Below are positions 23,994-35,092 of a stretch of 64,000 bases of DNA, piece by piece. The position numbers were made by a program, and so were the translations under genes. The DNA lies in assembly GCF_000204055.1 (NCBI RefSeq), contig NW_006768770.1:1751589-1815588 (forward strand), read 5' to 3'. The stretch's first letter is position 1. Every line of letters begins with the position of its first letter. Below the pieces are notes generated by a model. The model was not told the origin of the DNA. It made no database searches and saw only the letters and a program-made list of their open reading frames with translations. Origin of the DNA: Melampsora larici-populina 98AG31. Its lineage: Eukaryota > Basidiomycota > Pucciniomycetes > Pucciniales > Melampsoraceae.

Positions 23994-25312
23994 ATGTCAT
24001 CTCGGGCAGCTCAAGCCCAAGCACTTGCGGGATCGAACTCCAAGCGAAAACAACCGGGCGAACATGAGACGTCGAATGCCACAATGAAGAAGCCTTACAA
24101 GTCGAAAGTTTTAATTCTTTGCTCCAGAGGTATCACTTATCGTATGCGACATCTCATGAATGATATCTCTGACCTGGTCACTCATGGGAAAAAAGGTATG
24201 TCCTGATTGTATCATAAGTTTTCTTTGGAAGAAGCTTCTTAATCAATTCTTTCGTCTAGATGCCAAGCTTGATTCCAAGCACGCCCTTCCGTTGATAAAT
24301 GAATTGGCAGACTTATCTTCTTGCAACTATGCACTCTACTTTGAGTCAAGACGGCGTGCAGATCTCTATCTGTGGGCGTCAGGTTGTCCCAATGGACCTT
24401 CTATCCGTTTTCACGTTGTCAATTCGCATACCATAGATGAGATGAAAATGACTGGTTAGTCTTCAAATATTTGCATTCCCAAATCTTAGGTCTGTTTTCT
24501 GTGTCTCAGCTGATTGAATTCTATCTCTTGCCTTTCTTTGGTCTCTAGGAAACTGTCTTAAAGGATCTAGGCCAATTCTGCAATTCGGACAGGAATTTGA
24601 TTCCGAACCAAGCTGGAGAGTTTGTAAAGAAGTTCTTACAAACGTGAGTACCCGCATGATCTGCAATCCCCACTCAAACATTAATTGGCCCTCTTCTCAC
24701 CTCATGTTTTGCTCGCAGATATTTGCTGTCCCCAAGACTGCCAAGCGGGCAAAGCCGTTCGTAGACCATGTCATTACTTTTTCAGTGATAGATGGCAAGA
24801 TATGGTTCCGTAATTATCAGGTAAGACTGCAACTTACAAACGCCGCATCAACGACATCTCAAGTCTAATTCAACTTGCCACTCCTCATGGACTTGTAGAT
24901 ACTGGAGAAACCCAAGGGTGAGCAAGCCGCGACTACCTCCAAGAAAATCGCGGAAACTGGTATGGATGCTCTTTCGTTATCCGAGATTGGACCTCGTTTT
25001 GTTTTGGTACCTATCAAAATCTTCGAGGGCAGTTTCGGGGGCCCTTGTCTTTGGGAAAATAAAGGTAATAGTATCACATTTCCTCACACGAAAATCTGTT
25101 GTTCACGAATGTTGATTTGCAACCCACAATTGACTCTTTTGATCATCGCAGAATTTGTGCCACCTTTCAAAGTCTTGAAGCAACAGAAATCCGAAGCTGC
25201 TGCCAAATACGCCGTTCGCAAAGAGCAGGAAGAGCAGCGCACGACTAGGCAGGGCGAAATGGAAGCAAACAAAATAGATGATGGAATGGAAAAACGTGTA
25301 ATCTTTGCTTGA
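23994..25312 (+). CDS. BRX1: Ribosome biogenesis protein BRX1 (Brix domain)
   Basis: Nucleolar 60S assembly factor of the Brix family, needed for early pre-rRNA processing. The ATG at 23994 opens MSSRAAQAQALAG with a basic tail, followed by KSKVLILCSRGITYRMRHLMNDI, the start of the Brix fold. Later exons encode SCNYALYFESRRRADLYLW (about 24320-24380), GPSIRFHVVN, LKGSRPILQFGQEFD (about 24550-24600), FAVPKTAKRAKPFVDHVITF (about 24725-24785), EIGPRFVLVPIKIFEGSFGG (about 24980-25040) and FVPPFKVLKQ (about 25150-25185). The stop is at 25310-25312. Six or so exons join at GT-AG sites. All family blocks are present, so the gene appears intact. It is the last host gene before the transposon-rich half. 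Confidence 0.94.
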
Positions 25313-25522
25313 TCAACTATGCCTGCCTGAAGTTTGCTTTTCTCCGTCCCACTGAGGCAATTGTGTGCTTGGTGCGCCCGAGATTGATGTATGCTCATGA
25401 GTTCTCAGATATCTCCCCTAATGTACACATCAAACCCATCCATCCTCGATTCGACCTGGATAATGCACATGTGCCACTGTTGTTGCATTATAGCTGGCGC
25501 AGTATTAAAAATTATGATATGG

Positions 25523-25663
25523 TACAGCCGTATTCATGATTGATGAACACTTGAAAAAACTTTTCAAATGTTTTGAAAAAACTATTTGAATAATCACAGC
25601 AAAAAACTGTGATTATCAAAAAGTTTTTCTTTCAAATGTTCATCAATCATGAGTACGGCTGTA
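25523..25663. mobile_element. Short hairpin MITE (Tc1/mariner-like ends)
   Basis: A 141-bp near-perfect foldback. The left end TACAGCCGTA and right end TACGGCTGTA are complementary, and inner parts such as TGATTGATGAACA also pair with the right arm. If the outermost TA on each side is the target duplication, the inverted repeats start CAGCCGTA, as in Tc1/mariner-type MITEs. It lies about 210 bp downstream of the BRX1 stop and could sit in its 3' UTR. Confidence 0.75.
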
Positions 25664-26163
25664 GGTTCGGAGTTTTTTTGACCCAGAATTGCTTATGGAT
25701 GCAGAGAAATTCCGGTGTCAGCCCAATCATGATCAGACACTTCAATCACTGAAATGAAACCACCAAAATGTTTCATTGTTGGGATTCAATGCAAATTCAG
25801 TGCAGTCAAGTCAAAGCTGCCCCGATACAATACGATACGATACTAGTATCGTATCGACGATACTGACTGTATCGACGATATTGAGTAGAGTACATATTGA
25901 AGTCTGGATACTGACTTTCCACGATAACAGTACAGTATAGACCATTTCAATACGATACCAGATACGGTATCGTAAGTCAACATACTGTTCTCACCTGTGA
26001 AGGGCGGAGCGTAGCCGTATCAGTCTTCACATGAGAGGACGTGAGACTACCTGAGACTACAGACTGTACAGCTCTGTATACAGCCGTTTGGGTTGATCAA
26101 GACGCAGATGCATGCATCTTCTTCCGCATCCTTACTTTTGCTGCCCAACCTGTTGGATGTGTC
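25664..26163. repeat. Repeat-rich spacer with GATAC-type palindromes
   Basis: No gene. It holds a perfect 24-bp palindrome at 25833-25856 built from GATAC/GTATC units, several more GATAC/GTATC copies up to about 25980, and the 20-mer GGAGCGTAGCCGTATCAGTC (26006-26025), which recurs inverted at 32778-32797. Confidence 0.5.
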
Positions 26164-26346
26164 TTTTTTTTTTTTTTTTTTTTATGCATTGCTTTAAGTG
26201 CCTCCTGAGCCAAAGGCTATCAGGCACTATAACTACTTGTGCTCCGCCCCAGTAAAAACCCCTGTGGGGAAAAGGTCACGTGCTGGCTGTTTAAAGTATT
26301 ACAAGTGTTATGTTGGATACAGATGGTGGCGCTAAAGGATATGGTC

Positions 26347-29300
26347 TTATATAGAGGGAATAGAGAGGTTGACGGGAATGTTCTCATCACTGATTTTTGC
26401 CCACACCCATCGGCTCTTGAGCCGCCAGGTAGAGTTACAGTATTTTGAAATGCATTCATAAGCTTTTGGGATCTTGAGGACGTTGGTTGATTCATTTAGT
26501 TGCAGCTCTTGAATAGCTGATGAAAGTGCTTGACGTTGTTTTTTGTATCTATGGCATATAAAGAGAAAGTGTTCAGTGGATTCCACCCCTTGCTGGCATT
26601 CACAGAGGGGATCAAAACGTTGCTGGTGCCTGAATAAGTACGAGTTGAGGTGAATATGGTTTGAGCGAAGCTGAGTAATCGCTGCGCATTCGTGTTTGTT
26701 CAAGTTTCCGAGGGCTTTGAGGTGCTTGGCTGGGAGCGGCTTGTGTCCAAGTCTCGCGATGTCCGCTTTGCTGTAGTTGTTCTCTTCGAGTCTTGTCCAT
26801 GCTTTAATCGCTGTGATAAAGCCTGCTAAAGTGGGAGTAGAGGAGAAAGTGCTAGGCAAATCCTTCTTTGCCAGACCGTTAGCTATCTTGTCCACTACTT
26901 CGTTACCTGTGATGCCTTTGTGGCCAGGGCACCACCGGATCACGATCCTAGCATTGCTGAATGTCGCTGCCAGGTAGGTGAGGATCTTGAACGTTTCTTT
27001 CCTATCGGAAAGTGATGTAATTGAAGGAGGGCAGTTGCCTAGGTCCTTGATAACTGATTGATTGTCGAGGATAACTGAGATTCTTCGAGTGCGATTTGTG
27101 GCCGTTCTGAGCGCCATGGTGAGTCCTAGATGGACACCCTTGTACTCAGCCTGGTATATGCCGTGGAGACGTGCTTTGCCTAAGTGTTGAGCTATCGATC
27201 GATTGGTATTTTGGCACCACGCTGCCGCCGCCTTGTTCTTGGTGGGAATCCGTGAACCATCCGTGTAGATTATGAGGTGTTTGTTTGAATGCCTGAGTAG
27301 TTTAGTGCCTTGAATGGCTGAGTCCTCATCTTGTATGATCGTAGAGTAGTTTGGGGGTCGTATTAACACAGCTGTTGGGTCAATTGGGAGTTGCGTCGTG
27401 AATTCGTCAAATTCTCTTCCCAATTTGTGTTGGAAAAATTGATGGAAGATGTTTCTGTGGTCCCGAGGTTTTGAGGTCTGCGCGTTTTGGATAATGGGGA
27501 AAAGGGGGTGGTAACTAGGTTTTGAAAGTGATTTGGCAATAAAATTGAGAATCTTAGCTTTTAACCTAGTCTCCGGTCGTGTCAAGTTCATGTCATGTTG
27601 GAGGAATGCCTTGGGTGTGGTGTGGAGAGCTCCAAGTGCTGATCTAGCACTGGTGTTATCAATGGTCAAAAGATTATTGAGGAAGTATTTGGGTGGTTCA
27701 AGTGGCAGCCATGCAGCAACTCCGTAGTCGGTTGCAGCGTGGACCGTGGCCGAGAGGAGCGTTCTCATGAGACACAGATGTATACCCCATTCCAATTTTT
27801 CAAGTGATGCAATGAATCCCGCTCGTTGTTTACCTTTGGCAATGTCGTTGAGACGGTGTTGGTTGAATTTCAGTTTGCTATCTAGGGTAACTCCCAACCA
27901 CTTTGCACTGTTGTGTGGGGTTAGCTTTTTCCTGTCACCAAAATCAATGGTGGGAGGGTCGTCGTAAGTTTGGGTGCTGAAAATTACCCAATGACTTTTC
28001 TTAGTATCAAATATTGCACCATGCTTTTCGGCCCACTTTGTTTGGCGATAAGTTAATGTCTGCATTTTTGATTGAAGTTGACTAGGGTCTCGGGCTGTGG
28101 CTAGTAAGATGACGTCGTCGATGAAGCCTAGAGATTCCGCCCAATCAATCGGGTCAGCAATGTCTAAGAGCGATGAATTGTAGATGAGGTAAAGGAGAGG
28201 GGAGAGTGGTGATCCTTGAGGGAGCCCATGCGTGAGTTCAAAGGGTGATGATTCAAACCCATTGAATACCAAGTTTGTTGAGCGGTTGAGCAGGAAGTTG
28301 TCAATGATGTTGAGTGTTTGTGAATGGAGTCCTTTTTTCTCCAGTGTGTCGAGTAGGCGGGGATGATGTACTGATGGAAATGCGGATTTCACATCAGCAA
28401 ACATTGCACCTACAATGTTGCCTTTAGACCATGCCCGTTGTATGTATGATACAAGGTGGACTAAGGCTTTGTGGCTTGATCGGTTGGGCCTGCCACCATA
28501 GTGTCCTCGGTTCAAGAGATGTAGTTTCTCGACCTGTTGTGAGAGATGAATTGTGATCAGCTTCTCATAAAGTTTTCTGATTGTATTGAGCAGCGCAATG
28601 GGCCGGAAGGAGGATGGTGAAGTATAGTCGGACTTCCCGGGCTTTGGTATCATCACCGTCTTTGCTTCCTTCCATCTAGTTGGAAAGATGCCAGTGATTG
28701 TAATGCATTGGAAGAGTGCTAGTACATGTCTCTTGAGCTGAGGCCACAAGTCTCTCCAGACCCAGTTCTGAATTCCGTCCTTCCCTGGAGCTCGTAATGG
28801 TGGGCTGTTGTTGACTATTTCAGCTAAGGATTCTTTGGTGAGTGAGTCAAGAAGTTTTGGCATTCTTGATTCTGTCGTCTTGGTTTCCTCCGTCAGAGGG
28901 AAGGTCAGAGGGGTTGTGTCCTGCAGATCACATGGAGCCGTTGCTACACATGTGGTATTGAAGAGAACTTCAGCCTTTTCTTGATTGGACGTACAGGTAA
29001 CTCCATCCTTTGTGATTAGTGTGTTGATCAATGGCGATGGTTGGCGTCCTGACGCAAACTTTTTCGCCTGGAAGAGTGTGTCGTGTGTAAGGGTTGTCAG
29101 GTATGTTTTACAGCTGTCTTCCTTTGCCTTCTCGACTGCTGCTTTAAATTTGTTGCAAGCTATTTTGAACGCCTTTCGGTCATCTTCGAGTCTCGACTTC
29201 TTCATTTTTCTTTCGGCCCTCAAGGCTTCCTTTCTCAGAGGGTCCAGCACCATTGGGTTCCACCATCTCTTGTGTTTCCCAATAGGAGGCTTCCAGGGTG

Positions 29301-30242
29301 AGTTGTTATCTAATGAGGAGGTAATTGCGTTGATCAGCTCGCTGTCAAATTCTTCAATTAAAGCACGTGTTGTTAGTGGTTTGATAGCCGGGAGTTTTTG
29401 TTGAATTTTGTTCTTGAGTTCGATCATCTCAACCTTTTTCCAATTCTTCTTAGATCTCGTGCCGTTTTTGTGGACTGACTGGCTACTGCTGATGATTGAA
29501 AGGATGGTGATGAGGGCTTGGTGATCTGATAGGTGGCTGGTGAGATTGTCGACGTCGATGATGCACTGTTGGATGGCCTTGTCGAGCACTTCATTGACCC
29601 ATACTTGGTCAATGGATGTGCCTAGCGTGGTGCGGGAGCCTACTCCAAAAGTGGCCACCCCCGTAGGCGAGCAAAGTCGGAGGTCCCATTCAAACATTAG
29701 GTTGACAAGCCTCTCCGCGTCTCTATCCTGTGTGGTGATATGGTCAGGGTTCCAGAGTACAGAGTGCAGGTTGCAGTCTGTAGTGAGGATGGTGGTAGCA
29801 ATTGAATTTCTAGGGGTACACTCTTCATCAGGTTCTCGTATGCAACGAAACCTGAGAAGATAGCTGGGTCATTGTAGATGCTCACTACCAGTAGTGAGTA
29901 TCCGCTTGTAAAAGTGATAGTACAAGCGGCGATATCCCTCGAGGGTGATGTTAGAGGATTGATCTGTGCCTGCAGATCTTTTCTGATGTAAAGACAGGCT
30001 CGTGGGCGGTAACCCGTGTTTTTCGCAACTGGCGTTGGGCTTATCAGTGTCCAATTGCTGTGTTTGTGTGGCAAATAGTCCCAGCCGTTGACCGCTGGTT
30101 CTTGTAATGCAAGTATTGAAAATAGGGTAGTGGTTTCAGAATTAAAGAGTGAATTGGCTACATCTAGTGAGTGTCTGCAGTTTAGTTGTAGAACAGACGC
30201 TGTGTCAGGTAAGGTGAGTGTTTTGTGAAGGCGTTCTAACAT
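26347..30242 (-). pseudogene. LINE ORF2: APE-type endonuclease, reverse transcriptase and RNase H, with one frameshift
   Basis: The 5' part (ATG at 30240-30242) encodes the endonuclease fold start, VLQLNCRHSLDVA and ILALQEPAVNG. Near 29820-29840 the frame shifts once, and the second frame continues with the endonuclease end SDHQALITIL and all of the polymerase. Reverse-transcriptase landmarks are FADVKSAFPSVHH, GLPQGSPLSPLLYLIYNSSL and LGFIDDVILLA; the FIDD box replaces the common YADD. RNase H follows with YTDGSR, YQAEYKG, ILDNQSV and WCPGHKGITGNEVVD, so its catalytic acidic residues are present. A C-terminal Cys/His motif (CECQQGVESTEHFLFICHRY) is typical of this group. The stop is at 26347-26349. 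The ATG overlaps the ORF1 stop region as ATGTTAG. Confidence 0.85.
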
Positions 30243-31948
30243 TGATTGTTTGAATTATCGGCTTCTATGATCACAATCTTGGGTGACGCGCTGGGATTGT
30301 GGGGCGGAAGCTCTGATGCAATCCTAGCCGCGCACTGCGGGTGAAAAGGGGAGTGGAGGAGGTCCTGATTATGAGCCTCAAACAGGCTTTTAACCGTTTT
30401 TGTAGGGTCTATTTTTACCAAAGCTCGCACACATGCTGTGCATCTCATGGGCGCTGAGCCTTTCTTACTGCAGGCATGGGCGTGGTGTTCTCCACTGAAA
30501 TATGGGCACATAGCCTTAATTTTACAGGATGGTGCAGTATGACCGGTCTTTCTGCAGTTGTAACACCTTTTTGGTGGCTCCCTGCCTGCTTCGGTTTTGT
30601 GTAGTCCCCGGCCAAACCACACCTTTTCTTTAACACATTTATCTGCTTGTTGTTGTGTTTCAAGGCCTATCAGAAGCGTCAAATAGCGCTTAGACAAGTC
30701 CTCTTTCACTTTTGGGTTGAGCCACCTGATGAAAGCGGCGCTTGACAGAAGATCAGGATTAGAGGCAATCAGCTCCTCCCTGTGGTTATTGATTTCCGGG
30801 TCAAATGACGTGGGAATTGCATGAACCAGGATAGTGTAGTGTTCAGCTTTTACCTGGAGGTTTGGTGATATGGCCGGTAGCCAGTCGTTTTCTGTAGCTC
30901 GAATCTTTTCAGCGTGTGCTGGACTTTCGAGGTGAAGAACTAGGTCATTGGAGGGGTGACGCTGGACCGTCTTAACTGTTATGGTTGAATCAGACGAGTC
31001 TTTTACCTTAATATTGTTGGTTCAAAACGCACTGTTAAACCCTTGAATAAGTTGGGTAACTGATAGCGAGTTCAAAGCAGCCTGAGTTTTGTCTGTTTGG
31101 ACAAGCGTAATTGTGTTTGCTACACGCTTTCTTGTTTGGGATTTGGGAGGGGTTCTTGGACCCGTTTTTGGTCCTGGTTGTGGTGTTTGCTTTGTCGATT
31201 TCGACGCAGCGGCTGCATATGTTCCAGCAACACCCGCACCTGGTTGTCTTTGGTTGGCTTTGGCTGAATTCGCCGCCAGAATCGCTACTTGTTCAGTGAG
31301 CGCTTCAAACTTCTCGGTCCACGAGCTAGTTTGGAAATTGAAGGCTGGGTTAGAGCTCAACGAGGGGGGTTTCATTAACGGCACCAACGCTCTGGTGGAG
31401 CCTGCGATGTCGGATGCCGGTCTATGGAAGAGTGTTCTCTTCGTTTGGTCGAGTTGATGCTGATCATAGGTGGCGTTGATCAAGACCAAAATGTCGGCAC
31501 ACGTGTTGACGTCGATGTGTACTTGTTTGGCAAGCGAACCCTTGGCCGGTAATTGCATCTTGTCGTTCGCGACTGCCACTAGTTTGGCCAGGAGAACAGT
31601 GAGGGAACGATCCTCCTCACTGCCTGGTACTAGCCTTGACATCCTTTCGGATCGAGGGGTGCCTGTGATGGTTTGGACGTGCTCTTGAGCGACAAGTCCA
31701 GGGGTGCTGAAACGAGCCCTCTTCTTCGAAAACTCAGCAAGTCGGGGAACTTCGTTTCGTTTGGGGGTGGCTCCTAGTGTCTCGGTGGTAATCTCGACCT
31801 GGGGTAGGCCTCGTTCCGAGCCCTTGAGGTATGAGGCAATCACTTTGCTAGTATGACTAGACGCGTTTGGATCTTTCCAACCGCTGGTCGAGTCGTTGGT
31901 GGGTCCATCTGTGACCATCCCTCCCGTGTCGGACGCGTCAGGGGGCAT
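30236..31948 (-). pseudogene. LINE ORF1: gag-like protein with CCHC zinc knuckles, one in-frame TGA
   Basis: Putative RNA-binding protein of the LINE. The first ATG is at 31946-31948 (MPPDASDTGGM), and the frame stays open to the TAG at 30236-30238 except for one TGA at 31022-31024. About 570 codons in all. The C-terminal part has CYNCRKTGHTAPSC, a CCHC knuckle, followed by CPYFSGEHHAHAC, a second Cys/His group. The middle is Ala/Ser/Thr/Pro-rich. The final TAG overlaps the ORF2 ATG, which suggests coupled reinitiation for ORF2 translation. Confidence 0.8.
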
Positions 31949-32074
31949 CGAACGCGAGGAATCGAGGCGAGAAGGGTCGATGATGAAGATAAAAAGTTGT
32001 TGAGAATGAGGTGGATGAGCGAAATTTTGGGTCACGTGACCTCAGAAAAAAGCTGTACAAAGTCAGTTTTCTCC

Positions 32075-33234
32075 TGTGTCTTTGTTGATTGGATGACTCT
32101 CAATAGCTCTCAATATCATTTATTTTTCTTGCTTCATTTTGTTTTTTGTTTTGTTAGATCAATCATCTTCAAGCTGTTTAAAAACACTGCCCACAGACTC
32201 AAGTCGATCCCCAAAATTTGGGGCAATCTGGACTCCAAAGACTGACCTGAACAGACTCTAATAACAATTTAAATGTGAGCCGATTGACAGTGCTTTAAAC
32301 GTGAGCTGAACAAATTCAAAGGTGTACATATCAAGATGTGAGGCCGAGATTGGTGATAGGATGATAACCTCTCTAAGTTTGACAAACGATGAGACCAAGA
32401 TTTGTGAGTCGCAACAGAATGATAATCTCTCTTTATGTATTTCAAGTAAAACTTGTACGTTCTAAATTTCATGATGGATTGTAAACAACTAAACATGAAT
32501 CAGTAGAAGATAAAGATTGATTGGTTTGCTCTTCCCCAAAGTTGAGTGTTTTTGATGGGATGATGAGAAAAAGAGGAACACAAAACCACAGACACAAAAG
32601 GTCATTGTGATTGCTTGATTCAAAGATGCCAAGATCATGGAGATCAGAAGTCATCTGTTGGGCATATCAGACTATCCATCCCTGGGATGCATCTCAGATT
32701 CATACAAGTGACATGTAACTCATATTTTTACGTGTAGTCTCATGATCGTCTCACTGTCGTCTCATGTCTCACGCGGGGACTGATACGGCTACGCTCCCGT
32801 GAAGGGTACACCACGGGGGCACCTCGAGCATCCTGGGCTGGTCTCCGGCGGCCGTCTTTTGACCGCCCTTGCCTCTGCACGCAAAGGCGGTCGGTAGCTG
32901 GCCAGGATTTTGACGCCTCCAAGGCGCCACAGAGGTGCAAGCTCAGGCGACGGAAAGACGTTTATTTTGCGCCTGAAGCCCGCCTGTGTGCGGTCTGACC
33001 TTGGCTCAGCTGGCCTACAAACTGCCAAAAGACGGTTTGTCCTTTTTTTGGCTGGGGCAAATGCGATAAATTTTAAAAATTAAATTCACACCGGAGGGCC
33101 ACAAAGGCGCCTTCGCAGAGCGCAAGATGAGATTTGGAAGTGATCAAACGCATGACAGTTGAGCTTTGGGCATGAAAGCCTTGGAATTTCACATGAGAGG
33201 TTACAAACAATAAAGAAAAACAGGGGTTTGCCGA
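32075..33234. other. Spacer with a GC-rich island, no gene seen
   Basis: The first 700 bp are AT-rich without coding signals. At about 32740-33050 base composition jumps to GC-rich with many GGCG/CGCC words (possibly an old transposon relic), including the inverted 20-mer at 32778-32797. Short frames there lack family features. Confidence 0.4.
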
Positions 33235-33697
33235 CACCGCGGGAATTAACTTGTTTGAAACCCGATTGAGTGAAACTTCGGTGTCCGGGTTCGAAATTTC
33301 CTCAAATCAAGAAACTCGTTCACAACTCGTTGGCAATAGGTTTGCCAATTTCCCTCGGGCTGTACTCTGTACTCTGCTGGCCCCGTGTATGTACAATCAC
33401 ATGATACAACAACAAACCCTTTCACCATTCCTCACCTTCACCTTCATTTGTCAAGCCTTTATCAACCATGAAAAAAGAAAGGAGTTGGGTGGGGACATGA
33501 TAAGGGGTGAGATACTTGAACGGTTGGAATTGGAGGTTTTGAAAGTGCTGTGTATGTGTATGTAGTAGTGTACTCGAGGGAAATCAGCAAACGTAATGCT
33601 AACAAGTTGTGAACGAGCTTCTCGATTCAAGGAAATTTCGAACCCGGACACCAAAATTCCGCTCAATCGGGTTTCAAACAAATTAATTCCCGCGGTG
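33235..33697. mobile_element. Foldback element with about 130-bp inverted repeats
   Basis: Left arm 33235 to about 33370 and right arm about 33570 to 33697 are inverted copies; both start CACCGCGGGAATTAA and contain GAAACCCGATTGAG and GTGTCCGGGTTCGAAATTTC. The arms even give mirror frames on opposite strands (MFETRLS...), which are not genes. The exact flanks CGA (33232-33234 and 33698-33700) fit a 3-bp target duplication. About 200 bp of unique DNA separate the arms. Confidence 0.8.
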
Positions 33698-34309
33698 CGA
33701 CATTCAAACGGTTACAACTTTGAATTTTCCAAGGACAAACATAGCAACCACAGCAGTGGCATTTTGAGAGAAATGAGTCGCCAATCCAGTGTGGTCAATC
33801 ACATATCCAGAGTCAAGGAGCCTCCTGCTTGTTGGATCTGCTCCATTTTGTTTTGAATGTCATCTTTGGAAGGCCGTCGGGTCAATGTCAGCGAAGTGTT
33901 TGTAGTTGGTGTCCCGATTAACTAAGTGGAATCAGGACATGGGAAGTAGAGAAACGGTGAACTGAAGATACTCAAATACCGCATATATTCGAAAATGCTT
34001 AATAATCATCAAAATACCAAAACAAGTCCCCAACATATTGATTTCACGACGAATGGATCCCTATTACAAATCAACGGGATGGGTCTTGTTTTCCCCGACG
34101 GAAGAAGTTTACATTCCTTCCTGGTTTTGAATCTATTCTCAAATTCTTCTGATTCTTCTCTTTTCGAATATTGACGCGAATCCTCACCAAGCGTCATACC
34201 GCGAGAAGCGTTACCACCAAAACTGCAGTTCTTGAGTTTCCTTTTTTCATTCTCAGTTTCTAGCTGTTTATAAGCTTTTTTCTTCCCGCCCACCCTCACC
34301 TTATATGAA

Positions 34310-34341
<32 letters not shown>

Positions 34342-34553
34342 TAATACTATAAGAAAATATATAGAACAGAATTCCGGTTTGGAATGAAAAATCTTACCAA
34401 AGTAAGTGGTCGTAAAAGGCAGTGTTTTTTAGAGGTTTACTTCCTTCAAAGTATAGCTACTCAACAACATGTCTAATTATTGTAGTTTCATTTTATTTTT
34501 TATCAATTTCTTTGTTTCATTTCACACACAAAAAAGTATAATAGTGATTGCGC
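33698..34553. repeat. Spacer with an (AAT)n microsatellite
   Basis: A trinucleotide AAT/ATA run covers about 34309-34338. The rest is AT-rich without a recognised gene; a 96-codon minus frame at 34009-34299 has no family features. Confidence 0.45.
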
Positions 34554-35092
34554 AATCCACTCTACTCGGAGAGAGTGGGGTGGTGGTAAGAATTCTCATG
34601 AGAATTCACGAGCCGGCATTTCCACCTACCGGTGTTGCTGAGGGGCCTAGTCTCTATCACAGACGGGTGATGAGTTTAAGTGGCAAGACTTGCTAATACG
34701 CACGAGGCGTAAGAGTGAGGCTTGCCTGTGGTGGGTGAAACCCTACACTCCTGACCACCTAGCGGAAGCTTCGTAGGCTTCTACTACGTGGCACTCGTCG
34801 TCCGGCGTCTGACGGACGGGAGCGTGACAGAGAGAAAAGGGGAGAGGAGCTCCAATCAAACACATCCTAGGAGGGGGGCTCGAGAGGTGCCCTCATGTAT
34901 AGGAGGTCCTTTCCCCATTCTCAAGGGTTTCGCAACTAGGGGCTACTGCTATCTGGAGGAAACAGGACGTAACAAAAGGCCATAGATTGCAGAAGGCGAG
35001 ATAACTTATTAGCGACAAATACGGCTGGCGAGAGACTTCGTTTCGCGCGCGACTCCTGCAGAGTAGGGCCTGATATACAACTTGTAAGCGGA
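34554..35092 (-). other. Probable 3' non-coding part of the DIRS element
   Basis: GC content rises sharply at about 34554, and sequence of this type continues into the tyrosine-recombinase gene. Codons just beyond the TAA at 35093 still read SAYKLYIRPYS in frame, so the end of the recombinase extends into this stretch. No matching terminal repeat was found by eye, so the element's 3' border is not fixed. Confidence 0.4.

Larger units (their letters stand above)
26164..32074 (-). mobile_element. Tad1-like non-LTR retrotransposon (LINE), near full length
   Basis: Minus-strand element with ORF1 (gag-like, zinc knuckles), then ORF2 (endonuclease, reverse transcriptase, RNase H), a short 3' UTR and a poly(T) run on the plus strand at 26164-26183 that is its poly(A) tail. 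The 5' end is uncertain: TGTGTC next to the tail (26158-26163) recurs at 32075-32080, a possible short target duplication that would put the end near 32074. One in-frame stop in ORF1 and one frameshift in ORF2 make this copy inactive unless they are sequencing errors. Confidence 0.85.

Noticed and set aside
26158..32083. TGTGTC as a firm target duplication of the LINE
   Set aside because: Only six clear bases match and they run into the poly(T) tract, so it is kept as a weak suggestion for the 5' end, not as evidence.
32740..33028. Arg/Pro-rich minus-strand frames in a GC-rich island
   Set aside because: High GC lowers stop frequency; the composition is low-complexity and no start or splice context supports a gene.
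33251..33681. Two similar small proteins on opposite strands (MFETRLS...)
   Set aside because: They are the two arms of one inverted repeat, not paralogous genes.
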